A stretch of 64,000 bases of DNA from Oscarella lobularis (GCF_947507565.1 NC_089179.1:744001-808000); one strand, 5' to 3'; counted from the first letter of the stretch, positions 11,697-21,981 are shown. Numbers and translations: made by a program. Notes: generated from the letters alone by a model not told the origin.

Positions 11697-14041
11697 ATGG
11701 TCCGTGCGACGTTTCTTCTCGCGTTTGCGCTTTTCTGCAGCGTTTCGGCGCCTAATCCTGGCTTTAGAACGGAGATAACGCAGAAAGGACTCGACTACGG
11801 TAAGCTATAAGGCGCCCAACTGCGATTTCGTTCCCAAATTCCGGCGACGTCTTTCTTTGTCTTTAGTGCGCCAAATTGGAATTCCCATACTGGAGGAGAA
11901 ACTCAAGTCAATAGACATACCAAAAGTGACCGGAGAAGCCGATTCTCCTATCGGAACAGTGTCTTACTACGCAGAAAAGTGCGAGAAAATCGATAGTATC
12001 AGGGCGGGGCCTCCTATGCAGTTCTAGTTCTGGATAGCAAGGCTTTTCATTTTGCTGTAGTTTGGTGGGCAGCCACTTAGTAATACCTTCATCGGCGCTG
12101 ACCGTGGTGCCAAATGTTGGCCTTGAAATAGCAGCAAAGGAGATTTCTATGCTCGTAACGGGAAAATGGCATTACAGAAGAAACGGCTGGTATATATAAA
12201 TATATAAATTGTTAGGACGTATTTATTGGGGAGATTGTTATTGCAGGCCTCACATCGAGGGAACGGGAACGTTTGACGTCACTGTTTCTGACGTTTCTCT
12301 TAGCATCATTGTCATTGTTGGTAAATGCAAATATGACGAGGATAATAGTGAAATCAGCCTCAGTTAAATATTTGAGGTGCGGACGCCAGCGGTCAACCAA
12401 ACGTATCCTCAAAAAGTTGCGAGTTTAACATTGGTCACATGAGTATTGATTTTCACGGAACTGGAAGGTTTGCTGATTTTACAATGAAATAGAAAAGATT
12501 TTTACGCACGACCATTTACAGCTGGTTTTATAATCTCTTCTCGAATGTAATCAGCAACGACGTCAAAGGTGTCATTGAAAAATCCGTATGTATTAAAATC
12601 ATGTTCTGGGATTGATCATTTGGGAATTTTACTCAGGTGTGCAATTTAGCTACTAAGGAGATTTCGGTGGAAGCAAATGCAGCATTGAGTACTTTGCCTA
12701 GTAAGAAATTTGAGAGAAGCAGTTTCTGCTGTAGCCACTACTATGACCAGTTGTCGAAAAAGTGAGCTCCTTTTCGGAAATCAACTTTGAGCTGATCAGT
12801 GCTCCTGTTTTCAATGAATCCTACCTTCAAACATTTCATAAAGTGAGTCCACGAATTCGCGCGGTTTGTAGATCAGTGTTCTTGATAGGGAGAGTTTCTT
12901 TACGTTCCTCATCCGGTTCAAGTGCCCTATCAACCGACGAGTCTTCCTCCTGCTTCGCCGTCATCTCGCATGATGACCATATGGCTGACGGACTACATAG
13001 CTAATTCAGCTGGTTTTGTGTATCAGGATGCGAACGTGCTTCACCTAAATGTCACGCAAAATATGGTTAGCAGGAAAAGACAATCGAATGCGATACGGAA
13101 ATATTGTTTTTTTTTCCCATTAGCTGCCTTCCAATCTTCCTATCCAACTCAACACCAGTTCATTCAAATATTTTTTACCAACAGTTAGACAAGATGTCTG
13201 TGTAACTCAACCCTTTGAGCCGTTTTTGTTTTTGCAGTTGTATGAAAAATATCCCAACTTGCCCATGCAGCTCTTTGTCAATGCAACAGCGCCACCATAC
13301 CTCAATATATCGAAGAGTTCCGTGAATCTGACCTTTCCAGGAGAGGTGACCGTTTTCGTTGCTGACAACGGCATAATTATCAACACTTTTACGCTCGGAA
13401 TCGTACGTAAATTCTCTCAACTAATCAATAGCCATTTTTGATGTCTACAGATTATGCACGGGACAGTACATATTGCATTGCGTCAAAATGGCACAAAGGA
13501 GATAATCTACGGCAACGCTACATATTTGAAGTAAGCGCATTTGCATACTGTATCAAATAATGTTAATAAACATCTGGCATTTTTAGGTCTGACATCACCT
13601 TACTTCACAGCAACATTGGTCACATTGATGTAAGAAAAGAGAAGAGATTCTCCCTTCTCATAGCTGTCGTTTTGCCTTAGGTGACAAAATTAGAAAGTGC
13701 AGTTAATGCCCTCTGTTTGCTAGTAGCTGTTCCCTACTTGAACGGTTTGTAGTGCGCACTCTGAAATTTCAGTATTGCAAACGCAGAATTTTCTCTTCAG
13801 TGAAATATGGTGCTCCTGGAATTCAAATTCCAAGCATTGACGGCGCTTCCTTTGTAGATCCCGTCATAACCCAAGGGCAGGTACAGTAGAAAGGAATGAC
13901 TTGAAAGTGCGATCTTTGCACTCACCCAGTCTTTCTTAGGATTATGTGAGAATTGATACAGACATTCACTACGATTCATCGCTGAAGAAATCTGGCTTCG
14001 TTCAATTGAAATCCAGCGAAGAAAGCCCTCTGGATATTTAG
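11697..14041 (+). CDS. BPI/LBP family secreted lipid-binding protein, copy 2
   Basis: Tandem paralogue of the preceding gene. The ATG at 11697 opens a signal peptide (MVRATFLLAFALFCSVSA) followed by NPGFRTEITQKGLDYG. Further shared segments include VTGEADSPIGTVSYYAEK in the second exon, LTDYIANSAGFVYQDANVLH at the start of barrel two, and ASFVDPVITQGQ near the end, matching TFVNPVVAQGE in copy 1. The stop TAG is at 14039-14041. The copies are clearly diverged at protein level, so the duplication is not recent. The short interval before it (11542-11696) is pyrimidine-rich. Expect N-glycosylation and one conserved disulphide as in the family; those residues were not traced. Confidence 0.86.
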
Positions 14042-14102
14042 GGGTGTACTGTATTTATGTTTTGTCTTGAGTTTGCGCAGTAGATCTTAGTTACGAGACA
14101 AC

Positions 14103-15603
14103 ATGGCGACTGTTACGTCTTCGGCACGGAGTCCATTTGGTCGCGATCCGCTCGCTTTCAAAGCGAGAAAACTTCACCAGCGAGAGAAAGAGCTCGACGC
14201 GCCAACGTCTCGCGTTCTCGACGTCCTCTTTGCCGTGGATCCAGCGAAAAAGAAACTAACATCGGTCGAAACTCGTCGCATTATCGCCGTTCTCGAAGAA
14301 GGCATGCGCCGCATTGAAATCGTCTCTCTTCTGCCATTCATCACCCGCTCGCTCTCCCGATTCGCCGTTCTACTCGGTTCCGACCTGACGCGCTTACTCG
14401 AGCGCCACGCCCTTCTCGAAGAAGAATATCGACACGCGACGAGCCCTTACCGTCGCAATGAACGTCCCAGCGGCGCGTCAGTGCTCGCATCTCCGTCTCG
14501 CGCGCCAAGCTTCAGTCAGGACTTCGCTTCGTCGATCGACGACGAAACGAGAGAAAAGATCGCCGATCTAACGGACGAATTGCGCCAATCGGTGCGAAAC
14601 GTCCTACGCGCTTTCGCGCGCAATCCGACCGCGGCGAACGCGATGCGCGCCGAATCGAAAGAGAGATCGGCGGAATCGGGACTTCTTCTCGAAACGCTGA
14701 GCGAGTTGAAGTCGACGACGAAAGAACGTTTGGCGACGACGCGACAGGAGGAAAACGATCGCGGCGACTATTTGAGTCACGTGGCTGAACGCGAGGAGAA
14801 AGCGCGAGCCGAAATACGAAATCTGGAAGAAGAATTGGGCGACGCCATAGCAAAACGTCAGAAAGAGGTCAGTAGTAGGCTTCAGGTGACTAGTCACCTC
14901 TATTGTGGGTTTAGATATTATTATATTTCTTGATTTTAGATTAGTGAGAAGGAAGCAATTGCTAGAAAACTGGAGACTGACTTGCATAGTGTACAAAAGC
15001 TGAGCCAGGAGAATGATCGTCACGTTATGACGGAGGCAGAGAAGCAGGAAACGACTGACTTGAAAAGTCACGAGATAAAACGTGCAAAAGTGGAGCAGCA
15101 GGTAGCTCAGCTGAAAAAGACCCTCGCGGACAACAGAACTAGTCATAGGGAAGCCGAGCTCAATTTACGAAAGGTTAGAGGAGTTGCTCTTTAGAAATAG
15201 ATAGTCTATGTGTATTGGTGTTCAGAGGAAGTTCAAGGTCGAGCACGAGCTCGAAAATTGGATTCGCGAGTATGACAATGATATGGGGGATAGGCAGGAG
15301 GAGATGGAAGGCGTTCAGAAGGTCTACGATGAACAGAGAATGCAGCTGAATGAATTGGAGGAACGCTTTGCAACGCTCGAAGTCGAATACAATCGGGTCG
15401 TCGAAGAGAGACGAATTGCAAAAGAAAAGGCGGAAGAAGCTCAACGCGAGCTGGAGAAAATGATTCGGGCTGCTACGCTGCTGCAGTCGTTATGGCGATC
15501 ATACAAATGCCGAAAGCTGTTGAAGCAGAAGCAGAAGAAAGGAAAGAAAGGAAAAAAAGGAAAGGGAAAGGGAAAGAAAAGTGGCAAGAAAAAGAGGAAG
15601 TAA
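14103..15603 (+). CDS. IQCD: Dynein regulatory complex protein 10 (IQ domain-containing D)
   Basis: Three exons (14103-14867, 14940-15173, 15226-15603) give 458 residues, close to human IQCD. The protein is part of the nexin-dynein regulatory complex of motile cilia. Matching segments in order are TSVETRRIIAVLEEGMRRIE near the N-terminus, long coiled coil through the middle, ELENWIREYDNDMGDRQEEM, and a C-terminal IQ motif RAATLLQSLWRSYKCRKLL. A Lys/Gly-rich tail follows (KGKKGKKGKGKGKK), also found in the vertebrate protein. Both introns are about 50-70 bp with consensus ends. It lies 61 bp after the second BPI gene. Identification rests on end-to-end similarity of layout and motifs, not just the coiled coil. 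Confidence 0.92.
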
Positions 15604-16059
15604 ACTCATACATGTACCCTATCTCTATCTTCTTCCCATAATTTACGGAGCTTCGTACGGGGCCTGCGTTTCCAATGCGGGACCTCGCGTTTTCGCCTTC
15701 AAATTTCGCCGCCCGACGCCGCCGTGACCGCGCTTCGATCGCGCCGCTGCGCTTCGAACGCCCTTCCGCGCGATCGATTGAACGCGCGATCGTCGGGACC
15801 CCCGCCGCGGATCCTCCTCCGCCGCCGCTTTCCCGAGCCGCCGATCGCGCCGGAATTCCAAACGCGACGTCTCGCGCGGGTTCTCTACCGGTCCGAATCG
15901 AGCAATCGCCGCCGCGAAGTCGCGTTTCGCCCCAATTCGAATCGCCTTAGAGTGCGCTATGCATATTTTCTCCGCCGCCATCTTCCTTTGTCTTTCCGTT
16001 CTTCCATGGCTTCTTCCGCGCGAAAGCGGCCTCGCAGCGAGCTTCCAGCGACTCCTGGT
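15604..16059. other. GC-rich spacer
   Basis: A very GC-rich stretch with many CpG and open frames on both strands (15643-15981 minus, 15675-15950 plus). Their composition is Arg/Ala/Pro-rich, as expected from base bias, and I recognise no domain. A CGCCGCCATCTTCC element near 15970 resembles a YY1 site. It could be a CpG-type promoter for an unannotated transcript. Confidence 0.35.
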
Positions 16060-16230
16060 AGAGTGCCCTGCCCTTGCAATACGTGTATCCCTGATGCATG
16101 TTTCCCCCCTGAGTTAAGTTTACCGCATAGTGGAATTCGCAGTGTACCATTCCCTGCTTGCAGAGTACGTATCACTGATGCATGTTTTTGTGCAATTGAC
16201 ACTACCACTTCCTGCTTCCAGGGTATGTAT
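16060..16230 (+). repeat. Three degenerate copies of a ~60-85 bp repeat
   Basis: The core GTATCCCTGATGCATGTTT near 16085 recurs as GTATCACTGATGCATGTTT near 16169. The lead-in CCCTGCTTGCAGAGTACGT near 16152 recurs as TCCTGCTTCCAGGGTATGT near 16210. The third copy is truncated where the 25-bp minisatellite begins, so this may be the ancestral flank from which the array grew. Confidence 0.55.
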
Positions 16231-18145
16231 CCTTCAACAGAAAACACATTGAGTACCTACAACAGAAAACGCATTCAGTACCTTCAACACAAAACACATT
16301 GAGTACCTACAACAGAAAACACATTGAGTACCTACAACAGAAAACACATTGAGTACCTACAACAGAAAACATATTGAGTAACTTCAACAGAAAACACATT
16401 CAGTACCTACAACAGAAAACACATTGAGTACCTTCAACAGAAAACACATTGAGTACCTACAACAGAAAACACATTCAGTACCTTCAACAGAAAACATATT
16501 GAGTAACTTCAACAGAAAACACATTGAGTACCTACAACAGAAAACACATTGAGTACCTACAACAGAAAACATATTGAGTAACTTCAACAGAAAACACATT
16601 CAGTACCTACAACAGAAAACATATTGAGTACCTTCAACAGAAAACACATTGAGTACCTACAACAGAAAACACATTGAGTACCTTCAACAGAAAACACATT
16701 CAGTACCTTCAACAGAAAACACATTGAGTACCTAAAACAGAAAACATATTGAGTACCTACAACAGAAAACGTAATGAGTACCTTCAACAGAAAACGTATT
16801 GAGTACCTACAACAGAAAACAGAAAACATATTGAGTACGTTCAACAGAAAACATATTGAATACGTTCAACAGAAAACATATTGAGTACCTTCAACAGAAA
16901 ACGTAATGAGTACCTTCAACAGAAAACGTATTGAGTACCTACAACAGAAAACAGAAAACATATTGAGTACGTTCAACAGAAAACATATTGAATACGTTCA
17001 ACAGAAAACATAATGAGTACCTTCAACAGAAAACATAATGAGTACCTTCAACAGAAAACATATTGAGTACCTTCAACAGAAAACAGAAAACATATTGAGT
17101 ACGTTTAACAGAAAACATAATGAGTACCTTCAACAGAAAACATATTGAGTACGTTCAACAGAAAACAGAAAACAGATTGAGACCTACAACAGAAAACAGA
17201 AAACATTGAGTACCTACAACAGAAAAAGAAAACAGATTGAGTACACTGTACCTACAACAGAAAACAGATTGAGTACCTTCAACAGAAAACGTAATGAGTA
17301 CCTTCAACAGAAAACATATTGAGTACCTTCAACAGAAAACAGAAAACATATTGAGTACAGTACCTTCAACAGAAAAATATTGAGTACCTTCAACAGAAAA
17401 CATATTAGTACGTTCAACAGAAAACATATTGAGTACGTTCAACAGAAAACATAATGAGTACCTTCAACAGAAAACATAATTAGTACCTTCAACAGAAAAC
17501 ATATTGAGTACCTACAACAGAAAACAGAAAACATATTGAGTACGTTCAACAGAAAACGTATTGAATACGTTTAACAGAAAACATAATGAGTACCTTCAAC
17601 AGAAAACATATTGAGTACCTTCAACAGAAAACGTAATGAGTACCTTCAACAGAAAACATATTGAGTACCTTCAACAGAAAACATATTGAGTACGTTCAGC
17701 AGAAAACAGAAAACATATTGAATACGTTCAAAAGAAAACATATTGAATACGTTTAACAGAAAACATATTGAATACGTTTAACAGAAAACATAAAGAGTAC
17801 CTTCAACAGAAAACATAATGAGTACCTTCAACAGAAAACATATTGAGTACCTTCAACAGAAAACGTAATGAGTACCTTCAACAGAAAACGTATTGAGTAC
17901 CTACAACAGAAAACATAGTGAGTACCTTCAACAGAAAAATATTTAGTACCTTCAACAGAAAACATATTGAGTACGTTCAACAGAAAACACATTCAGTACG
18001 TTCAACAGAAAACATATTGAGTACCTTCAACAGAAAAATATTGAGTACCTTCAACAGAAAACACATTGAGTACCTACAACAGAAAACATATTGAGTACCT
18101 ACAACAGAAAACACATTGAGTACTTTCAACAGAAAACACATATTG
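16231..18145 (+). repeat. 25-bp minisatellite array, roughly 75 units
   Basis: Tandem array of a 25-bp unit, typically ACCTACAACAGAAAA followed by CACATTGAGT. The left part is dominated by CACATT units alternating CTAC/CTTC. The centre and right carry CATATT, CGTAAT and CATAAT units with CGTTC. Some units hold an extra 7-bp ACAGAAA, making 32 bp. A higher-order period of 132 bp (five units plus 7 bp) is visible from about 16771 to 17035. Since 25 is not a multiple of three, the minus-strand open frames cycle through all three frames, so I do not call them genes. Copy number is estimated from length. Confidence 0.95.
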
Positions 18146-19142
18146 CAGTTCACTTGCGTGGCAGCTTTAAATGATGGGAAGATAAACGATGTGCCGATTT
18201 TGAAAAGACAAAATCGTTAAACTCATCTTTGCTGCGAAATAGAATTAGGTTAATTTGCCCGGTTGCGGCTCTTGGACAAGGACCGGTCTATTCACAGCTG
18301 CAAAGCGGCTCCGGTCTATTAGTAGCGCTGGAAACGAGAGAGGTTATTTCGCATCTTCAGTAGGCTGGACCATATGCAACAGCTAAACGCGCGACTACTG
18401 CGCAGATTGATCTGAGCAGTGAATTGACCGACGCGACTACTGCTGCTGCTGTTTCTTCTGCTGCTGCATGCAGCGATTAGCCCGGTTGGAGCAGCTGTGA
18501 ATAGATCGTGACCGTCTGCTTCTGCTGCGATGGGACCGCGCGATTGGGTAGAGGAGCGGTTTACTTATATGCCGAGGCCCGCTACTGAAGCTTTTTTAGT
18601 GGGCAAGGACTATCATGTACAGCAGTTACGAATGACTTACGACCGGATTCAGCGCAGCTGCAAATTACCAAGGATCGGCTGCTGTACATGGACCCGACCG
18701 ATTACCGAATGTCCAAATAGATGACAAAATAGTTACGATATGTTAATCGGGCGCCTCCAAACAAACCAAGTTGGTTTACAGCGTAGGAAATGACCAGAGT
18801 ATACAGCCTGAGATTTCTCCTTGAATAGCTTTTGCGGCTGTAAATGAGCTTCGACAAGAAACTGCGGCTGTATTCCAATAAGCTAACGCGGGTAAAAAAG
18901 CCGTAGCTAGCCCACGTAGGTCGAATTGCAGCGGCGCTTAAGAGACCCGATTCGTGCATTAGAGATATAGCGTTAGAGATATATAGCAGAATAGAGTCGT
19001 AACGGTCGCAGAAAAACCGGCCTATCAGCGAGCGGCACTGCGGGTTGACAACACGCTTTAAAATGCCGTTAGAATATTGCAAGAAACGGCCGAATAAGCA
19101 TAATTTCATATGCGCTCATGTCTGAATACAAACGCCTAAACA
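18146..19142. other. Non-coding region with an inverted repeat
   Basis: No gene is recognised. An imperfect inverted repeat lies at 18283-18300 (CCGGTCTATTCACAGCTG) and 18492-18514 (CAGCTGTGAATAGA, a 6-base insert, then CCG), about 190 bp apart. The short open frame at 18530-18724 has no recognisable domain. The region ends in the hairpin that I read as a Helitron 3' end, so some or all of it may belong to that element. Confidence 0.4.
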
Positions 19143-19172
19143 ACCCGTTCGATGAACGGGTAAATCAGCTAG
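19143..19172 (+). mobile_element. Helitron-like 3' terminus 1 (hairpin + CTAG)
   Basis: The 8-bp stem ACCCGTTC/GAACGGGT with a 3-base loop is followed after 7 bases by CTAG, and the next base is T. A short GC-rich hairpin 5-12 bases before a terminal CTRR, inserted at A|T, is the known signature of Helitron rolling-circle transposon 3' ends. No Rep-helicase coding was seen, so it would be non-autonomous. The 5' end (expected A|TC) was not located with confidence. Confidence 0.55.
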
Positions 19173-19660
19173 TCATTATAATGCGCGACGCCATCTTGGA
19201 CAAAACATGGCCGCCGCCATTTGTTTCGCGATACGCTCCGAGGCGGCTTGGCGCGCGGCTTTGCCGACGCTCTCTCCCTGCTTCGACGAAGATTCTATAT
19301 ACCGTGGTGGGGTTTTTGGCGCGACGGGGCCCCTTTCGGCGTCTCGATCGCCCGTGCCATTGCCCGTCGTCTCGCGCGCGGCTCCGCAATCGTGACGCGG
19401 ACCTTTTTTGCGCGTCTTTTTAAGCGTGCGGTCGGGTTTTTGGCGACGACGGGGCTCCTTTCGGCGTCTCGATCGCCCGTGCCATCGCCCGTCGTCTCGC
19501 TCGCGGCTTCGTAATCGTCCGCAATCGTGACGCGGACTCTCCTCGCGCGTCTTTTGGTGCGTTCTCTCCCGTTGTCGAAGTCTTCGCGACGCGGGCCCCC
19601 TTCGAGGGTCTCTCCGAACCCTTTGCGTCGCATACGGGACGTCTACAAACCATTTAGTAG
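19173..19660. repeat. GC-rich segment with 124-bp tandem duplication
   Basis: GC-rich DNA with a direct tandem duplication: 19311-19434 and 19435-19561 share GGTTTTTGGCG, CTTTCGGCGTCTCGATCGCC, CGTCGTCTCGC and GCAATCGTGACGCGGAC in the same order. GCCATCTTGG and GCCGCCATTTG near 19190-19220 resemble YY1 sites. Overlapping minus-strand frames rich in Arg (19176-19700) repeat accordingly, but I see no domain and treat them as a by-product of composition. Confidence 0.6.
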
Positions 19661-19975
19661 ATAGCAAATTCCAACGCCTCAATCGTCTATGCGCTCGCAA
19701 AACCTACTGATTTTCAAGGAAAGGGAAAGAAATATTTGACCGCAGTGCCATCTTCCTGAATTGATAGCGAGAAATCATGGCGCGTAAATTGTCAAAATAT
19801 TGCCCAAAGGCTTTTGGTAATCGTGCCGCATGATTGATTTTGCGCCGATAATCTGCAGCTACTGACTGTATTAGTACTCAGTGGGATTTTGACAGTTAGC
19901 TGTACCTACGAACATTCAACGAGAACTATTTTTGAAAAGGCAGTACCAGAACTATTATTGAATTGGCAGTAGCGG
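19661..19975. other. Non-coding spacer
   Basis: AT-richer than the preceding block. No gene, RNA gene or clear repeat was seen. Confidence 0.35.
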
Positions 19976-21120
19976 GAACAGGTTGCATAAAGGCGTGCAT
20001 GTACACACTCTGTTTCAGAAAAGAATTTTTTTCAACTACTGCCTAGCTGCCGGAGGCCGCGAAGGTAGGCTACAACAGTTAGTGAAGAAGTATACCAGTG
20101 TATGCATGTATACAAATGACACCGAACACTTTAGGCGGTCAGCGGGAAACAACAAAGCCAAAGGGAAGTCTTTTCAACACATGCAGTCACCGGGAAAAAT
20201 TTGCATGCACAGAGTAAGCAAGAACTAGGTATGTGTTGGCAACTCTGCATGATCAGCGGGAATCATAAGAATTGCACGATTATCAACGAATATGCAGGTA
20301 TTCGGCTGCAGAGTAAGCGGGAAACAGATTTGCTACGCTTTTAGCGGTAACAGGTTGCATAAAGGCGTGCATGTACACCGTGTGTTTCAGAAAGATCTCT
20401 CTCTTTTGCTACACGTTCAGCGGCTGGGACGTCGGCCTTGGGAATACACTCAGCAAGAACTATTTTTTAATCAAATATGTGCATGCAGTCTGCCGCGAAG
20501 GTAGGCTGTAACTGTGAATAAAAAGACTTCCCGTTGACTGTGTTGTATCCCGCTGACTGCCTAAAGTGACCGGTCGGTTAACAATCCAACTAACAGTCAC
20601 CGGGAACAATTTGTATGCACAGACTCGGCGAGAACTAATTTGCGCGAAGGTAGGCTATCACAGTTAGTGGGACTGTTACAGGAAAAATACAAAAATTAAA
20701 CCGACCGGTGACTTTAGGCACTCAGCGGGAAAAAACGACGGGAAGTCCTTTTACACAGTCACCGGGAACAATTTGAATGCACATGCAGACTCAGCGAGAA
20801 CTAATTTGCTGTGCGGGTCAGTGGTGGGCAACTGACGCACCCTCTGCAAGTCACACTAACTTAATTGAAGGGTGTATAAACTTTGTCTCGGCAGGATCTC
20901 CTTTTCTGCACGGTGAACGAAGTCCTTGCCTTTACACCCAGAAAGAACTATTTCATCAAATACAGTCTGCCTTGAACGGGAACTCATTGGCTACAACTGT
21001 CAGTTGAACTGCTACACGAAGTACGTATTTGTATATAAAGGACAGCGCTTAGTTTGACGGCACTGTGACCGGGGAGGGCTTCAAGTGTTCCAACCCCCAA
21101 GTAGTGCAGCGTAAGCCATC
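19976..21120. repeat. Direct and inverted repeat complex
   Basis: A 30-bp sequence beginning AACAGGTTGCATAAAGGC occurs near 19977 and 20349. CAGTCACCGGGAA followed by ATTTG and a shared GCACAGA...GAACTA stretch occurs near 20184, 20594 and 20756. An imperfect inverted repeat of about 60 bp has arms at 20519-20583 (AAAAAGACTTCCCG ... CGGTCGGTTAA) and 20696-20752 (TTAAACCGACCGG ... GGGAAGTCCTTTT), with a third related copy near 20120-20180. A TATATAAAG sequence lies at 21032-21040. There is no coding potential I believe. It ends just before the second Helitron-like terminus and may be the body of that element. Confidence 0.65.
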
Positions 21121-21169
21121 CTAATCGAACGTCCTAATTGTGCATTTTAAAACAAAAAATGCACTCTGC

Positions 21170-21198
21170 CCCGCGCGAAGCGCGGGTAAGTAAGCTAG
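21170..21198 (+). mobile_element. Helitron-like 3' terminus 2 (hairpin + CTAG)
   Basis: The 7-bp stem CCCGCGC/GCGCGGG with loop GAA is followed by 8 bases (TAAGTAAG) and CTAG, then T. The architecture matches the terminus at 19143-19172, with a different stem sequence but a similar linker (TAAATCAG versus TAAGTAAG). A further short inverted repeat (TGCATTTT/AAAATGCA, 21141-21163) lies just upstream. It is directly adjacent to the FADD-like gene. Confidence 0.6.
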
Positions 21199-21247
21199 TT
21201 GATTCATGTTTATCAATGACGTAATATCCTGGCCTCTCGCCCCAGAA

Positions 21248-21868
21248 ATGGCGACCTTACTGTACCGAAAATTGTTGATGCGTGTAGGAAACGAGTTGAC
21301 CGACGAGCAGCTAACCGCGATAAAACTTCTATGCAAAGACATACTTTCCACAGCCAAAGCGGAGGACGTCGATACGGGCCAAAAGCTCTTCACAGCACTC
21401 GACGAAGCCGGCTGCATAGCGCCGACAAACGTCAGCCTGCTGAAGACGCTTCTCGAAGACGTGCGAACAGATCTCATTCGAAAAGTGGAAGAGTACGAAG
21501 AGGAATTCGGAAAACCGAGCGCCAAGCTGCCGGCCGGTCTCGAAGGCAAAGTCTTGACGAAACAAGTGATCAACGACATCGGTGGCGAATTGGCGCGTGA
21601 TTGGAGAACGTTGGCGCGTCGATTGGATATGAAGAACGAAGACATATTGGGAATAGCGTCCGATTATCGAGACAGTTTGAAAGAGCAGGGCATTCAAATG
21701 CTCTACAAATGGTATAGAGATATGGCGAGCGGAAAAGACGAAATCGTCGACGTCGTTCGCGCGCAGCAGGCCGCGGCTAAACTAGACGAAGCTCTTAGAA
21801 AGGCGGGTCTCACGAGCATTGCCGATGAGCACTTTGGGAGGGTGTTTGAGGAAGCCAGGCGCTCTTAG
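21248..21868 (+). CDS. FADD-like adaptor (death effector domain + death domain)
   Basis: Intronless 206-residue protein, almost the length of human FADD (208). Residues 1 to about 85 form a death effector domain (LLMRVGNELTDEQ, then AIKLLCKDIL). Residues about 105-200 form a death domain (VINDIGGELARDWRTLARRL, ALRKAGLTSIADEHFG). This is the FADD order and layout: such adaptors bridge death receptors to initiator caspases. I chose the ATG at 21248 because the DED then begins at the N-terminus as in FADD. An in-frame ATG at 21206 would add 14 residues. A Helitron-like end stops at 21198, so promoter and leader probably lie in or beyond that element. A different DED-DD adaptor cannot be excluded. 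Confidence 0.82.
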   Translation: MATLLYRKLLMRVGNELTDEQLTAIKLLCKDILSTAKAEDVDTGQKLFTALDEAGCIAPTNVSLLKTLLEDVRTDLIRKVEEYEEEFGKPSAKLPAGLEGKVLTKQVINDIGGELARDWRTLARRLDMKNEDILGIASDYRDSLKEQGIQMLYKWYRDMASGKDEIVDVVRAQQAAAKLDEALRKAGLTSIADEHFGRVFEEARRS

Positions 21869-21981
21869 AACACCAGCCCTGCGTTATATGACGCGTAGCG
21901 AGCATACACACTGCGCTAATCCTATTGATTTTTCCGTTGATTTTTCTGTCGAAGGCGAAGGGCGTTTCTTAGCGCGCAGCG

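Noticed and set aside
15643-15981. 112-codon Arg/Ala-rich minus-strand frame
   Set aside because: Composition is explained by CpG-rich DNA; a plus-strand frame of similar length covers the same bases.
16384-16844. Minus-strand open frames with repeated Cys/Phe/Leu-rich sequence
   Set aside because: They are translations of the 25-bp minisatellite, whose unit is not a multiple of three; no start context or flanking exons.
16231-18145. CRISPR-like array
   Set aside because: Units are head-to-tail with no unique spacers, in a eukaryotic genome; it is a minisatellite.
19293-19310. TCTATATACC as a Helitron 5' end
   Set aside because: The preceding base is T rather than A, and no second copy is available to define the boundary.
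19176-19700. 174-codon Arg-rich minus-strand frame
   Set aside because: It follows from GC-rich tandem duplication; three frames are open at once and no domain is visible.
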